A stretch of 64,000 nucleotides of DNA from Pseudomonas asplenii (GCF_001293465.1 NZ_JSYZ01000003.1:64131-128130), one strand, 5' to 3'. Counted from the first letter of the stretch, positions 21,897 through 30,586 are shown. The notes: generated from the letters alone by a model not told the origin. Made by a program: numbers and translations.

Positions 21897-22805
21897 ATGA
21901 GCAATGCCGCACTGGCTGTAAAACCCGCTGTACACGCCCTGGACATTCACCCGGTGGCCGGTCGGATCGGTGCCGAGATCCGTGGCGTCGCGTTGTCCGG
22001 TGACCTGGATGCCAGTGTCATCGAGGCGATCCAGCAGGCGCTGTTGCAGTACAAGGTGATCTTCTTCCGTGGCCAGACCCACCTCGACGACCAGAGCCAG
22101 GAGGCCTTTGCCCACCTGCTCGGCGAGCCGGTAGCGCACCCGACGGTGCCGGTGCGCGACGGCACCCGCTACCTGATGGAACTGGACGGCACCCAGGGCC
22201 AGCGGGCCAACTCCTGGCACACCGACGTGACCTTCGTCGACGCCTATCCGAAAGCCTCGATCCTGCGCTCGGTACTGGCCCCGGCGGCCGGTGGCGACAC
22301 CGTGTGGGCGAACGCGGCAGCGGCCTACGAGGAACTGCCGGCGGAACTGCGCGAACTGGCGGACAAGCTCTGGGCGGTGCACAGCAACGAGTACGACTAC
22401 GCCGGTCTGCGGCCGAACGTCTCGGCGCAGGCGCAGGAACGCTATCGCCAGGTGTTCACCTCCACCGTGTACGAAACCGAACATCCGGTGGTGCGCGTGC
22501 ACCCGATCAGCGGCGAGCGCAGCCTGCTGCTGGGGCACTTCGTCAAGCGTATCAAGGGCTACCTGCCGGCGGATTCGGCGCATCTGTTCAGCGTGCTGCA
22601 GAGCCACGTGACGCGCCTGGAAAACACTGTGCGCTGGCGCTGGCAGACCGGTGACGTGGCGATCTGGGACAACCGTGCGACCCAGCACTACGCGGTCGAC
22701 GACTACGGCACCCAGGCGCGCATCGTGCGCCGGGTGACGCTCAAGGGCGAGGTGCCGGTGGGGGTGCAGGGGCAGCGCAGCCAGACCCTTCGCGGGGCAA
22801 GCTGA
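21897..22805 (+). CDS. atsK: Alkylsulfatase, Fe(II)/2-oxoglutarate dioxygenase
   Basis: Oxygenolytic cleavage of alkyl sulfate esters such as 2-ethylhexyl sulfate, giving aldehyde plus sulfate with 2-oxoglutarate and O2 as cosubstrates. The 302-residue TauD-family protein shows the iron ligands HTD (SWHTDVTFVDAYPK) and distal His in NRATQHYAVDDYG, and the 2-oxoglutarate Arg in RIVRRVTL. YKVIFFRGQTHLDDQSQE and HPISGERSLLLGHFVK agree with P. putida AtsK. CGAGGGA is the ribosome site. Cytosolic. Divergent LysR gene 182 bases away is its likely regulator. Confidence 0.94.
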   Translation: MSNAALAVKPAVHALDIHPVAGRIGAEIRGVALSGDLDASVIEAIQQALLQYKVIFFRGQTHLDDQSQEAFAHLLGEPVAHPTVPVRDGTRYLMELDGTQGQRANSWHTDVTFVDAYPKASILRSVLAPAAGGDTVWANAAAAYEELPAELRELADKLWAVHSNEYDYAGLRPNVSAQAQERYRQVFTSTVYETEHPVVRVHPISGERSLLLGHFVKRIKGYLPADSAHLFSVLQSHVTRLENTVRWRWQTGDVAIWDNRATQHYAVDDYGTQARIVRRVTLKGEVPVGVQGQRSQTLRGAS

Positions 22806-22818
22806 AGACCATACCCCG

Positions 22819-22850
22819 ATCGTTCTCACGCAGAGCGTGGGAACGATCAG
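22819..22850. repeat. Intergenic palindromic repeat (GATCGTTCCC type)
   Basis: GATCGTTCTCACGC and GCGTGGGAACGATC form an inverted pair between the converging ends of atsK and the second sulfatase gene; same family as 15259 and 51362. Confidence 0.7.
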
Positions 22851-22863
22851 TTCATCCCGCCAG

Positions 22864-24468
22864 TCACCAGACCCCGATCTGCACCACCTTCTCCGTCTCC
22901 GGCTCGCCATAGCGGAACCGCTGCCCACGCAGGTCGATCTCCTCATGGCTGATGGTGGTCCGGCGCTTGAGGCCGCGCAGCCAGTCGAGCAGATGGCCCA
23001 GGTGTTCCTCGCGCACCGCCGCGAACGCCGGGTCGGCGCCGAGGTCGTGCAACTCCTGTGGATCATTTTCCAGGTCGAACAACTGCGGACGGAAGCCGTC
23101 GTAGGCCAGGTATTTCCAGCGCTCGCTGCGCACCATGGTGATCCGGCAACGGTCGATCGGCTGGCCCAGTCGCTCCCGCGCCGGCGCCTGGAAGGCATAG
23201 TCGTATTCGGCGATGGCATAGCGGCGCCAGTCCGGCTGTTCGCCATGCAGCAGCGGTACCAGCGAACGCCCCTCCAGCCGATGCTCCGCCCCCGGCAGCC
23301 CCAGCGCGTCGAGAAAGGTCGGCAGCGCGTCGATGGTTTCCACCAGCCGCTCATCCACCGTGCCCCGGGTACTGTCCGCTGCCGCACGTGGGTCGCGCAC
23401 GATCAGCGGCACGCCGACTGCAGGTTCGAGCAGGAACTCCTTCTCGCCGAGGAAGTGATCGCCGAGGAAGTCGCCGTGGTCGCTGGTGAAGACGATCAGT
23501 GTGTCGTCCCAGCGCCCACTCTGCTGCAGCACATCGAACAGTCGTCCGAGCTGGTCGTCCACCTGCCTGATCAGGCCCATGTAGGTCGGCACCACGTTCA
23601 GGCGCACTTCGTCGCGGGAGAAGTTCAGGCTTTCCTCATGCTGGCGGAAGGCGTTGTACACCGGGTGGTCGCTGGCCGCGCCAGGCGCCGGGCGGACCGG
23701 CGCGATCACCTGCTCGCGCCCGTACAGCGCGTGATACGGCGCCGGGGCGATGTACGGCCAATGCGGCTTGATGTACGACAGGTGCAGGCACCAGGGCCGC
23801 TCGCCCTGTTCGCGGATGAAGTCGATGGCACGGTCGGTGGTGTACACGGTTTCCGAGTGCTGTTGGGGAATCCGCGCCGGCCGGTGGGCGTTGCGCATCT
23901 TCCAGCCGCTGAGGATTTCACCGTCGCTGCCTTCGGCGGCGTTGGCCCAGTCGTGCCAGGGATTCTCGCCGCTGTAGCCGAGTTCGCGCAGGTAATGGGT
24001 GTAGGGTGCCGATTCACGCTTGTCGGCGAACAGCGGGCTGTCGGGGTAGATGCCGTCGTGGCGCATCCAGGGTTCGAAGCCGACCTCGTTCAGCGGCTCG
24101 GCCTGCGGGCTGTCGGGGTCGATGGCCAACCGTTGCAGGGCGTCGAGATTGGGCGTGGCGTGGGTCTTGCCGACCAGTGCGGTGCGGATGCCGTGGGGCC
24201 GCAGGTAATCGCCGAGGGTCAGTTCCTCCAGCGGCAGCGGCACGGCGTTCCAGGCCACCTGGTGGCTGCTGACATAACGCCCGGTATAGGCCGACATCCG
24301 CGACGGGCCGCAGATGGTGCCCTGGGTATAGGCGCGGCTGAAACGCACGCCGGCGGCGGCCAGGCGGTCGATGTTCGGCGTGTGCAGGTGAGGGTGGCCG
24401 TAGCAGGACAGGTAATCGCGACGCAGCTGGTCGCACATGATGTAGAGCACGTTGCGCACGTGGGACAT
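22864..24468 (-). CDS. Sulfatase / phosphonate monoester hydrolase-like enzyme
   Basis: Formylglycine-type hydrolase of the alkaline phosphatase superfamily, 534 residues, no signal peptide. The modification motif is TICGPSR with Cys53, the CxPxR form that is converted to formylglycine under aerobic conditions. Metal ligands are visible in IMCDQLRRD and FTSDHGDFLGDH. CGP(S/A)R together with the general layout recalls phosphonate monoester hydrolases and choline-sulfatase-like enzymes more than AtsA, so the natural substrate may be an alkyl or choline sulfate or a phosphate diester. The locus favours a sulfate ester. A 28-bp motif copy lies 61 bases upstream. Confidence 0.82.
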   Translation of the reverse strand: MSHVRNVLYIMCDQLRRDYLSCYGHPHLHTPNIDRLAAAGVRFSRAYTQGTICGPSRMSAYTGRYVSSHQVAWNAVPLPLEELTLGDYLRPHGIRTALVGKTHATPNLDALQRLAIDPDSPQAEPLNEVGFEPWMRHDGIYPDSPLFADKRESAPYTHYLRELGYSGENPWHDWANAAEGSDGEILSGWKMRNAHRPARIPQQHSETVYTTDRAIDFIREQGERPWCLHLSYIKPHWPYIAPAPYHALYGREQVIAPVRPAPGAASDHPVYNAFRQHEESLNFSRDEVRLNVVPTYMGLIRQVDDQLGRLFDVLQQSGRWDDTLIVFTSDHGDFLGDHFLGEKEFLLEPAVGVPLIVRDPRAAADSTRGTVDERLVETIDALPTFLDALGLPGAEHRLEGRSLVPLLHGEQPDWRRYAIAEYDYAFQAPARERLGQPIDRCRITMVRSERWKYLAYDGFRPQLFDLENDPQELHDLGADPAFAAVREEHLGHLLDWLRGLKRRTTISHEEIDLRGQRFRYGEPETEKVVQIGVW

Positions 24469-24528
24469 GGGGGTTCACCGCGGTGGAGGACAGGTAGGCG
24501 ATTTCGCGGGCCGGGGCGGGTTTCGGCA

Positions 24529-24556
24529 AGTGCATTCGGTGACTGTTTTTCATGCA
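24529..24556 (+). promoter_or_regulatory. 28-bp operator-like motif, copy 3 (second sulfatase)
   Basis: AGTGCATTCGGTG then ACTGTTTTTCATGCA, 22 of 28 identical to the copy at 19543. It is the only obvious regulatory element in front of the second sulfatase gene. Confidence 0.55.
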
Positions 24557-24584
24557 TCCGGTGCATGGCGGTGGGGCATGAGGG

Positions 24585-24658
24585 CCTATTCGCGGGCAAG
24601 CCCGGCTCCTACAGGGTTCACGTACCGTATGTAGGAGCCGGGCTTGCCCGCGAATAGG
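24585..24658. repeat. REP doublet (REPIN), perfect
   Basis: Two perfect inverted 28-bp arms (24585-24612 and 24631-24658) with core CGCGGGCAAGCCCGGCTCC and an 18-base loop. It abuts the end of the sftR-like gene and may terminate or protect that transcript. Confidence 0.9.
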
Positions 24659-24663
24659 TCATC

Positions 24664-25611
24664 TCAGACAGCCACCTGCTCCAGATTGCACACCTCACCC
24701 ACCTCCACCGCATCCTCGCACTTGATCTGCTCGATCATCGCCTCGGCCAGCGGCGACAGCCGATAGCCGGCGCGGCTGACGATGCCGTAGCGGGTGTACA
24801 GCTCCTCCCGGTCATCGGCCAAGCCCTCGACCTTCAGCTTCACCAACTCACCCCGGGCATAGTCCCAGGCATCGCTGTTCTCCCCACAGATGCCGATGGC
24901 ATCCGAGCGCAACACCACGCCGAGCAGGCTGAAGGCGCTCTCGCATTCCACCTGCGGGGTGAAGTCCGGTCGGCTGCTGAGGTCGGCGATCACCTTGCGC
25001 AGGTTCGGTGGGCGGATCGTCGAGGCCAGTGGATAACTCAGCAACTGCTCGGCCGTCACGCTTTCGCGGGACGCCAGCGGGTGCCCGGCGCGACAGCAGA
25101 AATACCATTTGCGTGGGCGCAGGCGCTGGGTCTGGTAGTCCGGATTGGCCTCGAAATAACGGGTATCGGCGACGAAAAACTCGAACTCGTCATTGAGCAG
25201 ACGCTTGCCCAGGCTCTGCCAGTCATCCACCTGGAACTGTACCCGGGCCCTGGGGTAGCGGTCGATGAAATGGCCGATGGCCTGCGGGATCAGCCCCGAG
25301 GCCGGCGCCGGGCCGCAACCGAAGCGCAGCTCGCCGGCCTCCAGGCCGTTGAACTGGCTGATCTCGTTGGCCAGTTGCTGGGCGCCGCTGACCAGCCGCC
25401 GGGCATGTTCGAGCAGGACCTGGCCCTGTTTGGTCGGCGCCAGGTCCTTGCGGCCACGGTCCACCAACTGGCAGCCGGCACTGTGCTCCAGGGCCTGGAT
25501 GCTGCGGCTGAAGGCCGATTGCGAGAGGTTCACCGCCAACGCGGCGGCGACGAAGCTGCGGTGCTCGGCTAGGGCAATGAAGTGGCGAAGTTGGCGCAGA
25601 TCGATATGCAT
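24664..25611 (-). CDS. sftR: LysR-type regulator of sulfate-ester genes
   Basis: A 315-residue LysR regulator: HTH in the first 65 residues (LRQLRHFIALAEHRSF, SQSAFSRSIQALE), effector domain after about 90. In P. putida the LysR protein SftR controls atsBC, atsRK and the TonB receptor gene sftP. This gene is divergent from the receptor gene, which makes it the better SftR candidate of the two paralogues, but the assignment is by context. A 28-bp motif copy begins 4 bases before its start codon, implying autorepression. The start at 25611 gives the usual LysR N-terminus. Confidence 0.8.
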   Translation of the reverse strand: MHIDLRQLRHFIALAEHRSFVAAALAVNLSQSAFSRSIQALEHSAGCQLVDRGRKDLAPTKQGQVLLEHARRLVSGAQQLANEISQFNGLEAGELRFGCGPAPASGLIPQAIGHFIDRYPRARVQFQVDDWQSLGKRLLNDEFEFFVADTRYFEANPDYQTQRLRPRKWYFCCRAGHPLASRESVTAEQLLSYPLASTIRPPNLRKVIADLSSRPDFTPQVECESAFSLLGVVLRSDAIGICGENSDAWDYARGELVKLKVEGLADDREELYTRYGIVSRAGYRLSPLAEAMIEQIKCEDAVEVGEVCNLEQVAV

Positions 25612-25615
25612 TTTT

Positions 25616-25643
25616 CACATAAAAAATATCGGGGAAATGCATT
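25616..25643 (-). promoter_or_regulatory. 28-bp operator-like motif, copy 4 (sftR/receptor)
   Basis: On the minus strand AATGCATT, five spacer bases, then GATATTTTTTATGTG; 19 of 28 to the copy at 19543, with both conserved blocks retained. It sits over the sftR translation start region and 122 bases from the receptor gene. Confidence 0.5.
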
Positions 25644-25764
25644 GGCTATGCATCCGCTCGACTCCTTATAAAGGCAATCTCTTATGCAGTAAATCTTTGT
25701 AAAAACATAAATAAATAACTTTAAAGAATATACAGGTTGTATATTTTTTGATCGGGAGCCGCCC

Positions 25765-28137
25765 ATGACTTCGCCCAATCCAGCAGTGCACCACCCTTCC
25801 CGACGGCTCAAGCGCTTGCCCCTGGCCCTGTTGCTGGCGGGGAGCGCCAGCTGGTCGCTGGGCCATGCCGCCGAGAGCGAGACCCCGCAGGAGGCTGCGC
25901 CGGCCGCCACTACCAGCAAGGCCAAGTCCGACAGCGGGCGCCTGTACACCGTGACCGTCACCGCCCGGCGCCGTGAGGAGAGTTCGCAGAGCGTGCCCAC
26001 GCCGATCAGTGTGGTCAGTGGCCAGGCCCTGGAAAGCCAGCGGGTCTATCGCATCCAGGACCTGCAGCAACTGGTGCCCAGCGTGAACGTTGCCTACATG
26101 CATGCGCGCCAGTCCAGCGTGTCGATCCGCGGCCTGGGCAACAACCCGGCCAGCGACGGCCTGGAAGGCAGCGTCGGGCTGTACATCGACAACGTCTACC
26201 TGGGGCGGCCGGGCATGGCGGTGTTCGACCTGATGGATATCGAACAGCTGGAAGTGCTGCGCGGCCCCCAGGGTACGCTGTTCGGCAAGAACACCACCGC
26301 CGGGGTGATCAACATCAACACCCGCGCGCCGAGTTTCACCCCGGAGCGCAGCATCGAGACGTCGGTGGGCGAGGACGGCTACTTCCAGACCAAGGGCAGC
26401 CTTTCCGGGCCGATCAACGACCAGTTGGCCGGGCGCCTGTCGGCCTATCGCACCCGCAGCGATGGCGACATCAGGAATGAGTACGACGGTCACGACCTCA
26501 ACGGCGGCTCGCGCGACGGTTTCCGCGCGCAATTGCTGTTCAAGCCCAGCGAGAACTTCAACCTGCGCTGGATCGGCGACTACAACGAGGAAGACTCCAG
26601 CGCCGGTACCCGCGTGCTGTACAGCACCGGGCCGACCATCAACGGCGTCAATCTCTACCGGTCACGGGCCGCTGCCGCCGGGGCGACCCTGGTCAATGGC
26701 GCGGATCGCAAGGTCAATCTCAATGGCCAGCAGCGGGTCACGGTGTTCCAGGGCGGCAGTTCCCTGGAGGCCAACTGGACCCTGCCCAGCGACTTCACCC
26801 TGACTTCGGTCAGTTCCTACCGCTGGTGGAATTTCACCCCACGCAACGACGACGGGCTCAACACCACCGCGTACTACAACGCCGGGGTCTCGGTGGAGGA
26901 CAAGCAGTGGTCCCAGGAAATTCGCCTGGCCTCGCCCACCGGCGGCTTCTTCGACTATGTGCTGGGGGCCTACTACTTCGGCTCCAGGCTCGATAACAAG
27001 AGTTTCAACTACTACGGGCCCCAGGCCGACATCTGGAACGGCACCGCCACCGGTGCGCTGAACAATGTCACCAGCATCGGCAACGGCCATATCGAAACCG
27101 ACAGCTTCGCGCTGTTCGCCCAGGGCACCTGGCACCTGACCGAGCGCCTGGACTTCACCGCCGGTCTGCGTGGCAGCTACGAGGAAAAAAGCGCCTGGGT
27201 GACCCGTGATGCCCCGCTCGGCGGTGCCGCGGTGACCGGTGCCGCCGCCAACGCCCGGCGTGCCCGCGCCGGCGCCTACGACTCCGGCAACCTCAGCCAG
27301 TACAGCACCAGCCCGTCCGGCCTGCTCAACCTGAGCTATCGCTTCAGTGACGACCTGCTCGGCTACGCGACCCTGTCCCATGGCGAGAAGTCCGGCGGGG
27401 TGAACCTCGCGGTCGGCTCGGCACCCACCGCCGGTGCCGACTCACTGCTGATCGGCACCGAGCGGGCGAACAACGCCGAGCTGGGCTTCAAGAGCACACT
27501 GTGGGACAAGCGCCTGCAACTCAATGCCAACCTGTTCTGGACCCAGGTCAACGGCTACCAGACCAACGCCTACGACGACGCCAACCGCGTGCAGTACCTG
27601 ACCAACGCCGGCTCGGTGCGCTCGCTCGGGGTGGAGGTCGAGAGCACACTGATTCCCGTGCGTGGCCTGACGCTCAACCTCAACGGTTCCTACAACGATG
27701 TGCGGTACTTGTCCTATAAGGATGCGCCATGCCCGCCGGAAGTCAGCCTGCGTCCGGGGGCACCGGCGTCCTGCGACCTTACCGGGCACCAGGTGGTCGG
27801 GGCCTCGAAGTGGATCGCCAATGCCAACGGCGAGTACAAGTGGAACCTGGAGAACGGCCTGGAACCCTACGTCACCGCCAGCTATGCGTTCCGCTCCAAG
27901 GCAGTGGGCACGGTCGAGGACTCCAGCTACGGGCAGATTCCCAGTTACGCCGTGGTCAACCTGTCCACCGGCCTGCGCGGCGATTTCAACCAGGGCCAGT
28001 GGGATGTCTCGCTGTGGCTGAAGAACGCCTTCGACAAGACCTACTACACCACCCTCTGGACCGCCAGCAACGGCGGCTATGAAGGCTTGCTCGGTACGCC
28101 GCGGACCCTGGGGGTGACCGGGCGTTATGACTTCTAG
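25765..28137 (+). CDS. sftP: TonB-dependent outer-membrane receptor (SftP-like)
   Basis: Outer-membrane gated beta-barrel of 790 residues. A signal peptide with a basic start (RRLKRLPLALLLAGSASW, cleavage after GHAAE), then a TonB-box-like LYTVTVTARRREE, a plug domain (about 70-190; IEQLEVLRGPQGTLFGKNT) and a barrel ending in the aromatic GRYDF. It resembles receptors annotated for organic substrates rather than siderophores. Location between a SftR-like regulator and tonB-exbBD supports uptake of bulky sulfate esters, as proposed for SftP; the ligand is inferred. GGGAG precedes the ATG. Confidence 0.82.
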   Translation: MTSPNPAVHHPSRRLKRLPLALLLAGSASWSLGHAAESETPQEAAPAATTSKAKSDSGRLYTVTVTARRREESSQSVPTPISVVSGQALESQRVYRIQDLQQLVPSVNVAYMHARQSSVSIRGLGNNPASDGLEGSVGLYIDNVYLGRPGMAVFDLMDIEQLEVLRGPQGTLFGKNTTAGVININTRAPSFTPERSIETSVGEDGYFQTKGSLSGPINDQLAGRLSAYRTRSDGDIRNEYDGHDLNGGSRDGFRAQLLFKPSENFNLRWIGDYNEEDSSAGTRVLYSTGPTINGVNLYRSRAAAAGATLVNGADRKVNLNGQQRVTVFQGGSSLEANWTLPSDFTLTSVSSYRWWNFTPRNDDGLNTTAYYNAGVSVEDKQWSQEIRLASPTGGFFDYVLGAYYFGSRLDNKSFNYYGPQADIWNGTATGALNNVTSIGNGHIETDSFALFAQGTWHLTERLDFTAGLRGSYEEKSAWVTRDAPLGGAAVTGAAANARRARAGAYDSGNLSQYSTSPSGLLNLSYRFSDDLLGYATLSHGEKSGGVNLAVGSAPTAGADSLLIGTERANNAELGFKSTLWDKRLQLNANLFWTQVNGYQTNAYDDANRVQYLTNAGSVRSLGVEVESTLIPVRGLTLNLNGSYNDVRYLSYKDAPCPPEVSLRPGAPASCDLTGHQVVGASKWIANANGEYKWNLENGLEPYVTASYAFRSKAVGTVEDSSYGQIPSYAVVNLSTGLRGDFNQGQWDVSLWLKNAFDKTYYTTLWTASNGGYEGLLGTPRTLGVTGRYDF

Positions 28138-28148
28138 GTGTCCAGCCT

Positions 28149-28176
28149 GATGCCTTGGGGGAATATTTTTCATGCC
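28149..28176 (+). promoter_or_regulatory. 28-bp operator-like motif, copy 5 (tonB)
   Basis: GATGCCTTGGGGG then AATATTTTTCATGCC, 22 of 28 to the copy at 19543. It starts 12 bases after the receptor stop and 207 bases before tonB, placing tonB-exbBD in the same putative regulon. Confidence 0.55.
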
Positions 28177-28382
28177 TGAAAAGCATCGGTTTTTCACCGA
28201 TAGGCTGCAGCCCTTGAACCACGCGGCCTTGCGCGGATCGGCAAAAATACATATTCACTTTAGGCATATCCATAACCTCAAAGATTACTTTAAGGACTAA
28301 GCAGCCTGCGGGGATCATCGACACCTCAAGGCCCCCACGTGCGCCGCGACGATTTTTAGCTGAAGACCGCAGGAGTGATTCA

Positions 28383-29207
28383 ATGGGCAATGTCCAGACC
28401 GCTGCCAGTGCACATGAGGTGCTCTGGCGCCAGGCACCGGGTGGCGAGTTGGTCGATCTCGGCCGGCCGCACCGTGCGCCGCTGGGGCAACTGCGCCTGC
28501 AGAAAGCCCCCAAGGGCATTCTCAGCCGGCGCGAGGCGGTGTTGCTCGGGGCGTTCGCCCTGGTGCTGCATGGCGCGGTGATCTACTGGCTGAGCCGGCA
28601 GCAGACCCCGGTACTGCCAGTGGTACCGCCGCAAATCCCGCCGATGACCATCGAGTTCTCCCAGCCGGCACCGCCCGTGGTCGAACCGCCACCGCCGGTG
28701 CAGCCTCCGCCGCCACCTCCCGTGGTGGAGCCACCGCCACCGGTGGTCGACGAACTGGCGGCCAAGCCCGCGCCGCCCAAGCCGATCCCCAAGCCCAAGC
28801 CGAAACCGGTGCCCAAGCCTGAGCCGAAGCCTGTGCCCAAGCCGGTCGAGCAACCGCCCGCACCGCCGCAGCCCGCCGCGCCGCCCGCTCCACCGGCACC
28901 GCCGGCGCCGCCTGCTCCGGCCCCGGTGACGCCTGCGTCGGCCAACGCCGCGTACCTGAAGAACCCGGCGCCGGAATACCCGTCGCTGGCTCAGCGTCGC
29001 GGTTGGGAAGGCACGGTGGTGCTGCGGGTGCAGGTCCTGGCCAGCGGTAAACCGGGCGAGATACAGATTCAGAAAAGCAGTGGTCGCCAGCAACTCGACG
29101 ACGCTGCCCTGGCAGCGGTGAAGCGTTGGAGCTTCGTCCCTGCCAAACAGGGCGATGTCGCCCAGGTCGGCTGGGTCAGCGTGCCCATCGACTTCAAGAT
29201 CCACTGA
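28383..29207 (+). CDS. tonB: TonB energy-transducing protein
   Basis: Inner-membrane-anchored periplasm-spanning protein of 274 residues that passes proton-motive energy to outer-membrane receptors. A cytosolic tail of about 55 residues is followed by one helix (LLGAFALVLHGAVIYWL), a long Pro/Lys spacer (about 75-185, with KPKPKPVPKPEPKPV) and a C-terminal TonB domain (EYPSLAQRRGWEGTVVLRV to WVSVPIDFKIH). The extended N-terminus is typical of several Pseudomonas TonB proteins. AGGAG precedes the ATG. Followed by exbB and exbD, so a complete dedicated energising unit for the upstream receptor. Confidence 0.92.
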   Translation: MGNVQTAASAHEVLWRQAPGGELVDLGRPHRAPLGQLRLQKAPKGILSRREAVLLGAFALVLHGAVIYWLSRQQTPVLPVVPPQIPPMTIEFSQPAPPVVEPPPPVQPPPPPPVVEPPPPVVDELAAKPAPPKPIPKPKPKPVPKPEPKPVPKPVEQPPAPPQPAAPPAPPAPPAPPAPAPVTPASANAAYLKNPAPEYPSLAQRRGWEGTVVLRVQVLASGKPGEIQIQKSSGRQQLDDAALAAVKRWSFVPAKQGDVAQVGWVSVPIDFKIH

Positions 29208-29248
29208 CCGGCCGCCAATGCGCTGAACGTTTTTAGAGGGAACACATC

Positions 29249-29974
29249 ATGAGTTTACTGGCATCTCCACTTCAATCCATCGAAAGCGCGGTGATCTGGC
29301 TGCTGGTGGTCTTCTCCGTCGTCACTTGGGGCCTGGCGCTGCTCAAGGCGGTGCAGTTCGGTCGCCTGAAAGGCCAGGATCGGCGCTTCCACAAACAGTT
29401 CTGGGCCGCCTCCAGCCTCGACTCGGCCGCCGAGTTGAGCGAAACCCAGCCCGGTGCCGCAGCCCGTGTGGCCCAGGCCGGTTATGCGGCGATCCAGGTT
29501 GGTGACGGCAGCCCTGCCGCCGACCTGAGCCAGGCGATCAACCACCAGGACCGTCTGGAGCGCGCCCTGCGTCAGCAGATCGTGCGTGAGCGACGCTCGC
29601 TGGAAACCGGCCTGGCGGTGGTCGCCAGTATCGGCAGTACCTCGCCGTTCATCGGTCTGTTCGGGACCGTGTGGGGGATCATGGAAGCCCTGAAAGGCAT
29701 CAGCGCCGCCGGTTCCGCCAGCCTGGAAACCGTGGCCGGGCCGATCGGTGCCGCCCTGGTGGCAACGGGTGTCGGCATCGCCGTCGCCGTGCCGGCGGTG
29801 CTGGTCTACAACTACTTCCTGCGGCGTCTGAAGCTCACCGCCGCCGACCTCGACGACTTCGCCCACGACTTCTACAGCCTGGCGCAGAAGAGCGCGTTCC
29901 GCGTGCTGGTGCACCCGACCGTGAACAAGGGCGCTGCCCAGGGTTCGACGCAGAAAGTGAAGGAGGCGTCCTGA
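29249..29974 (+). CDS. exbB: TonB-system proton channel protein ExbB
   Basis: MotA/TolQ/ExbB family inner-membrane protein of 241 residues, with helices at about 12-32, 130-155 and 165-195. The signature IGSTSPFIGLFGTVWGIMEAL and the stretch GPIGAALVATGVGIAVAVPAV are diagnostic. Forms the proton-conducting pentamer with ExbD and drives TonB. Separated from exbD by a single base. Confidence 0.94.
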   Translation: MSLLASPLQSIESAVIWLLVVFSVVTWGLALLKAVQFGRLKGQDRRFHKQFWAASSLDSAAELSETQPGAAARVAQAGYAAIQVGDGSPAADLSQAINHQDRLERALRQQIVRERRSLETGLAVVASIGSTSPFIGLFGTVWGIMEALKGISAAGSASLETVAGPIGAALVATGVGIAVAVPAVLVYNYFLRRLKLTAADLDDFAHDFYSLAQKSAFRVLVHPTVNKGAAQGSTQKVKEAS

Positions 29975-29975
29975 C

Positions 29976-30377
29976 ATGGCCTTTTCCACTCAAGACAGCG
30001 ATGAAGTGCTGAGCGAGATCAACGTCACGCCGCTGGTGGACGTGATGCTGGTACTGCTGGTGGTGTTCATCGTCACCGCGCCGCTTTTGACCAACGCGAT
30101 CCCGATCAACCTGCCCAAGACCGAAGCGGTGGCGCCGGTGGAGCAGAAGGACCCGCTGGTGGTGAGCATCGACGGCAACGGCAAGCTGTTCATCAACAAG
30201 GACGAGATCCAGCCCGACCTGCTGGAAACCAACCTCCAGGCAGCCAAGGCCAAGGACCCGGAACTGCGCGTGCAACTGCAGGCCGACAATGGCGTGAACT
30301 ACGGCGAAGTGGCGCGAGCCATGGCCTCCATCGAGCGGGCGGGCATCACCAAGTTGTCGGTGATCACCGCACGCTGA
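29976..30377 (+). CDS. exbD: TonB-system proton channel protein ExbD
   Basis: A 133-residue single-span membrane protein; NVTPLVDVMLVLLVVFIV carries the proton-binding Asp. The periplasmic domain follows (PLVVSIDGNGKLFINKDEI). Partner of ExbB in the proton channel. Last gene of the tonB-exbB-exbD unit, with a strong terminator 24 bases after the stop. Confidence 0.94.
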   Translation: MAFSTQDSDEVLSEINVTPLVDVMLVLLVVFIVTAPLLTNAIPINLPKTEAVAPVEQKDPLVVSIDGNGKLFINKDEIQPDLLETNLQAAKAKDPELRVQLQADNGVNYGEVARAMASIERAGITKLSVITAR

Positions 30378-30401
30378 CCGCAACCGAACCTCGCGTTTCT
30401 C

Positions 30402-30435
30402 GGGCCGTTTCCTTGGCAGGGTGCGGCCCTTTTTT
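30402..30435 (+). terminator. Rho-independent terminator of tonB-exbBD
   Basis: GGGCCG and CGGCCC enclose a 16-base loop and are followed by six T. Confidence 0.85.
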
Positions 30436-30462
30436 ATTTCCGCCAGGCGTGTGCCGTCGGAG

Positions 30463-30586
30463 CTTCTGTAGGTGAGAGGCTTGTCGGGGCGGCGAATCGG
30501 CGTGAACCGCCGTAGGCCGCCATCAGAAACCGGATTGGATGGCCGCCCATGGGCGGTTCGCGGGCAAGCCTCGCTCCCACAAGGGG
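30463..30586. repeat. REP doublet, partly degenerate
   Basis: Left arm TTCTGTAGGTGAGAGGCTTG... and right arm GGTTCGCGGGCAAGCCTCGC in inverted orientation. The 320-base gap between exbD and the hydrolase gene holds the exbD terminator, this doublet and an AT-rich promoter-like stretch (about 30592-30660), but no gene. Confidence 0.65.
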
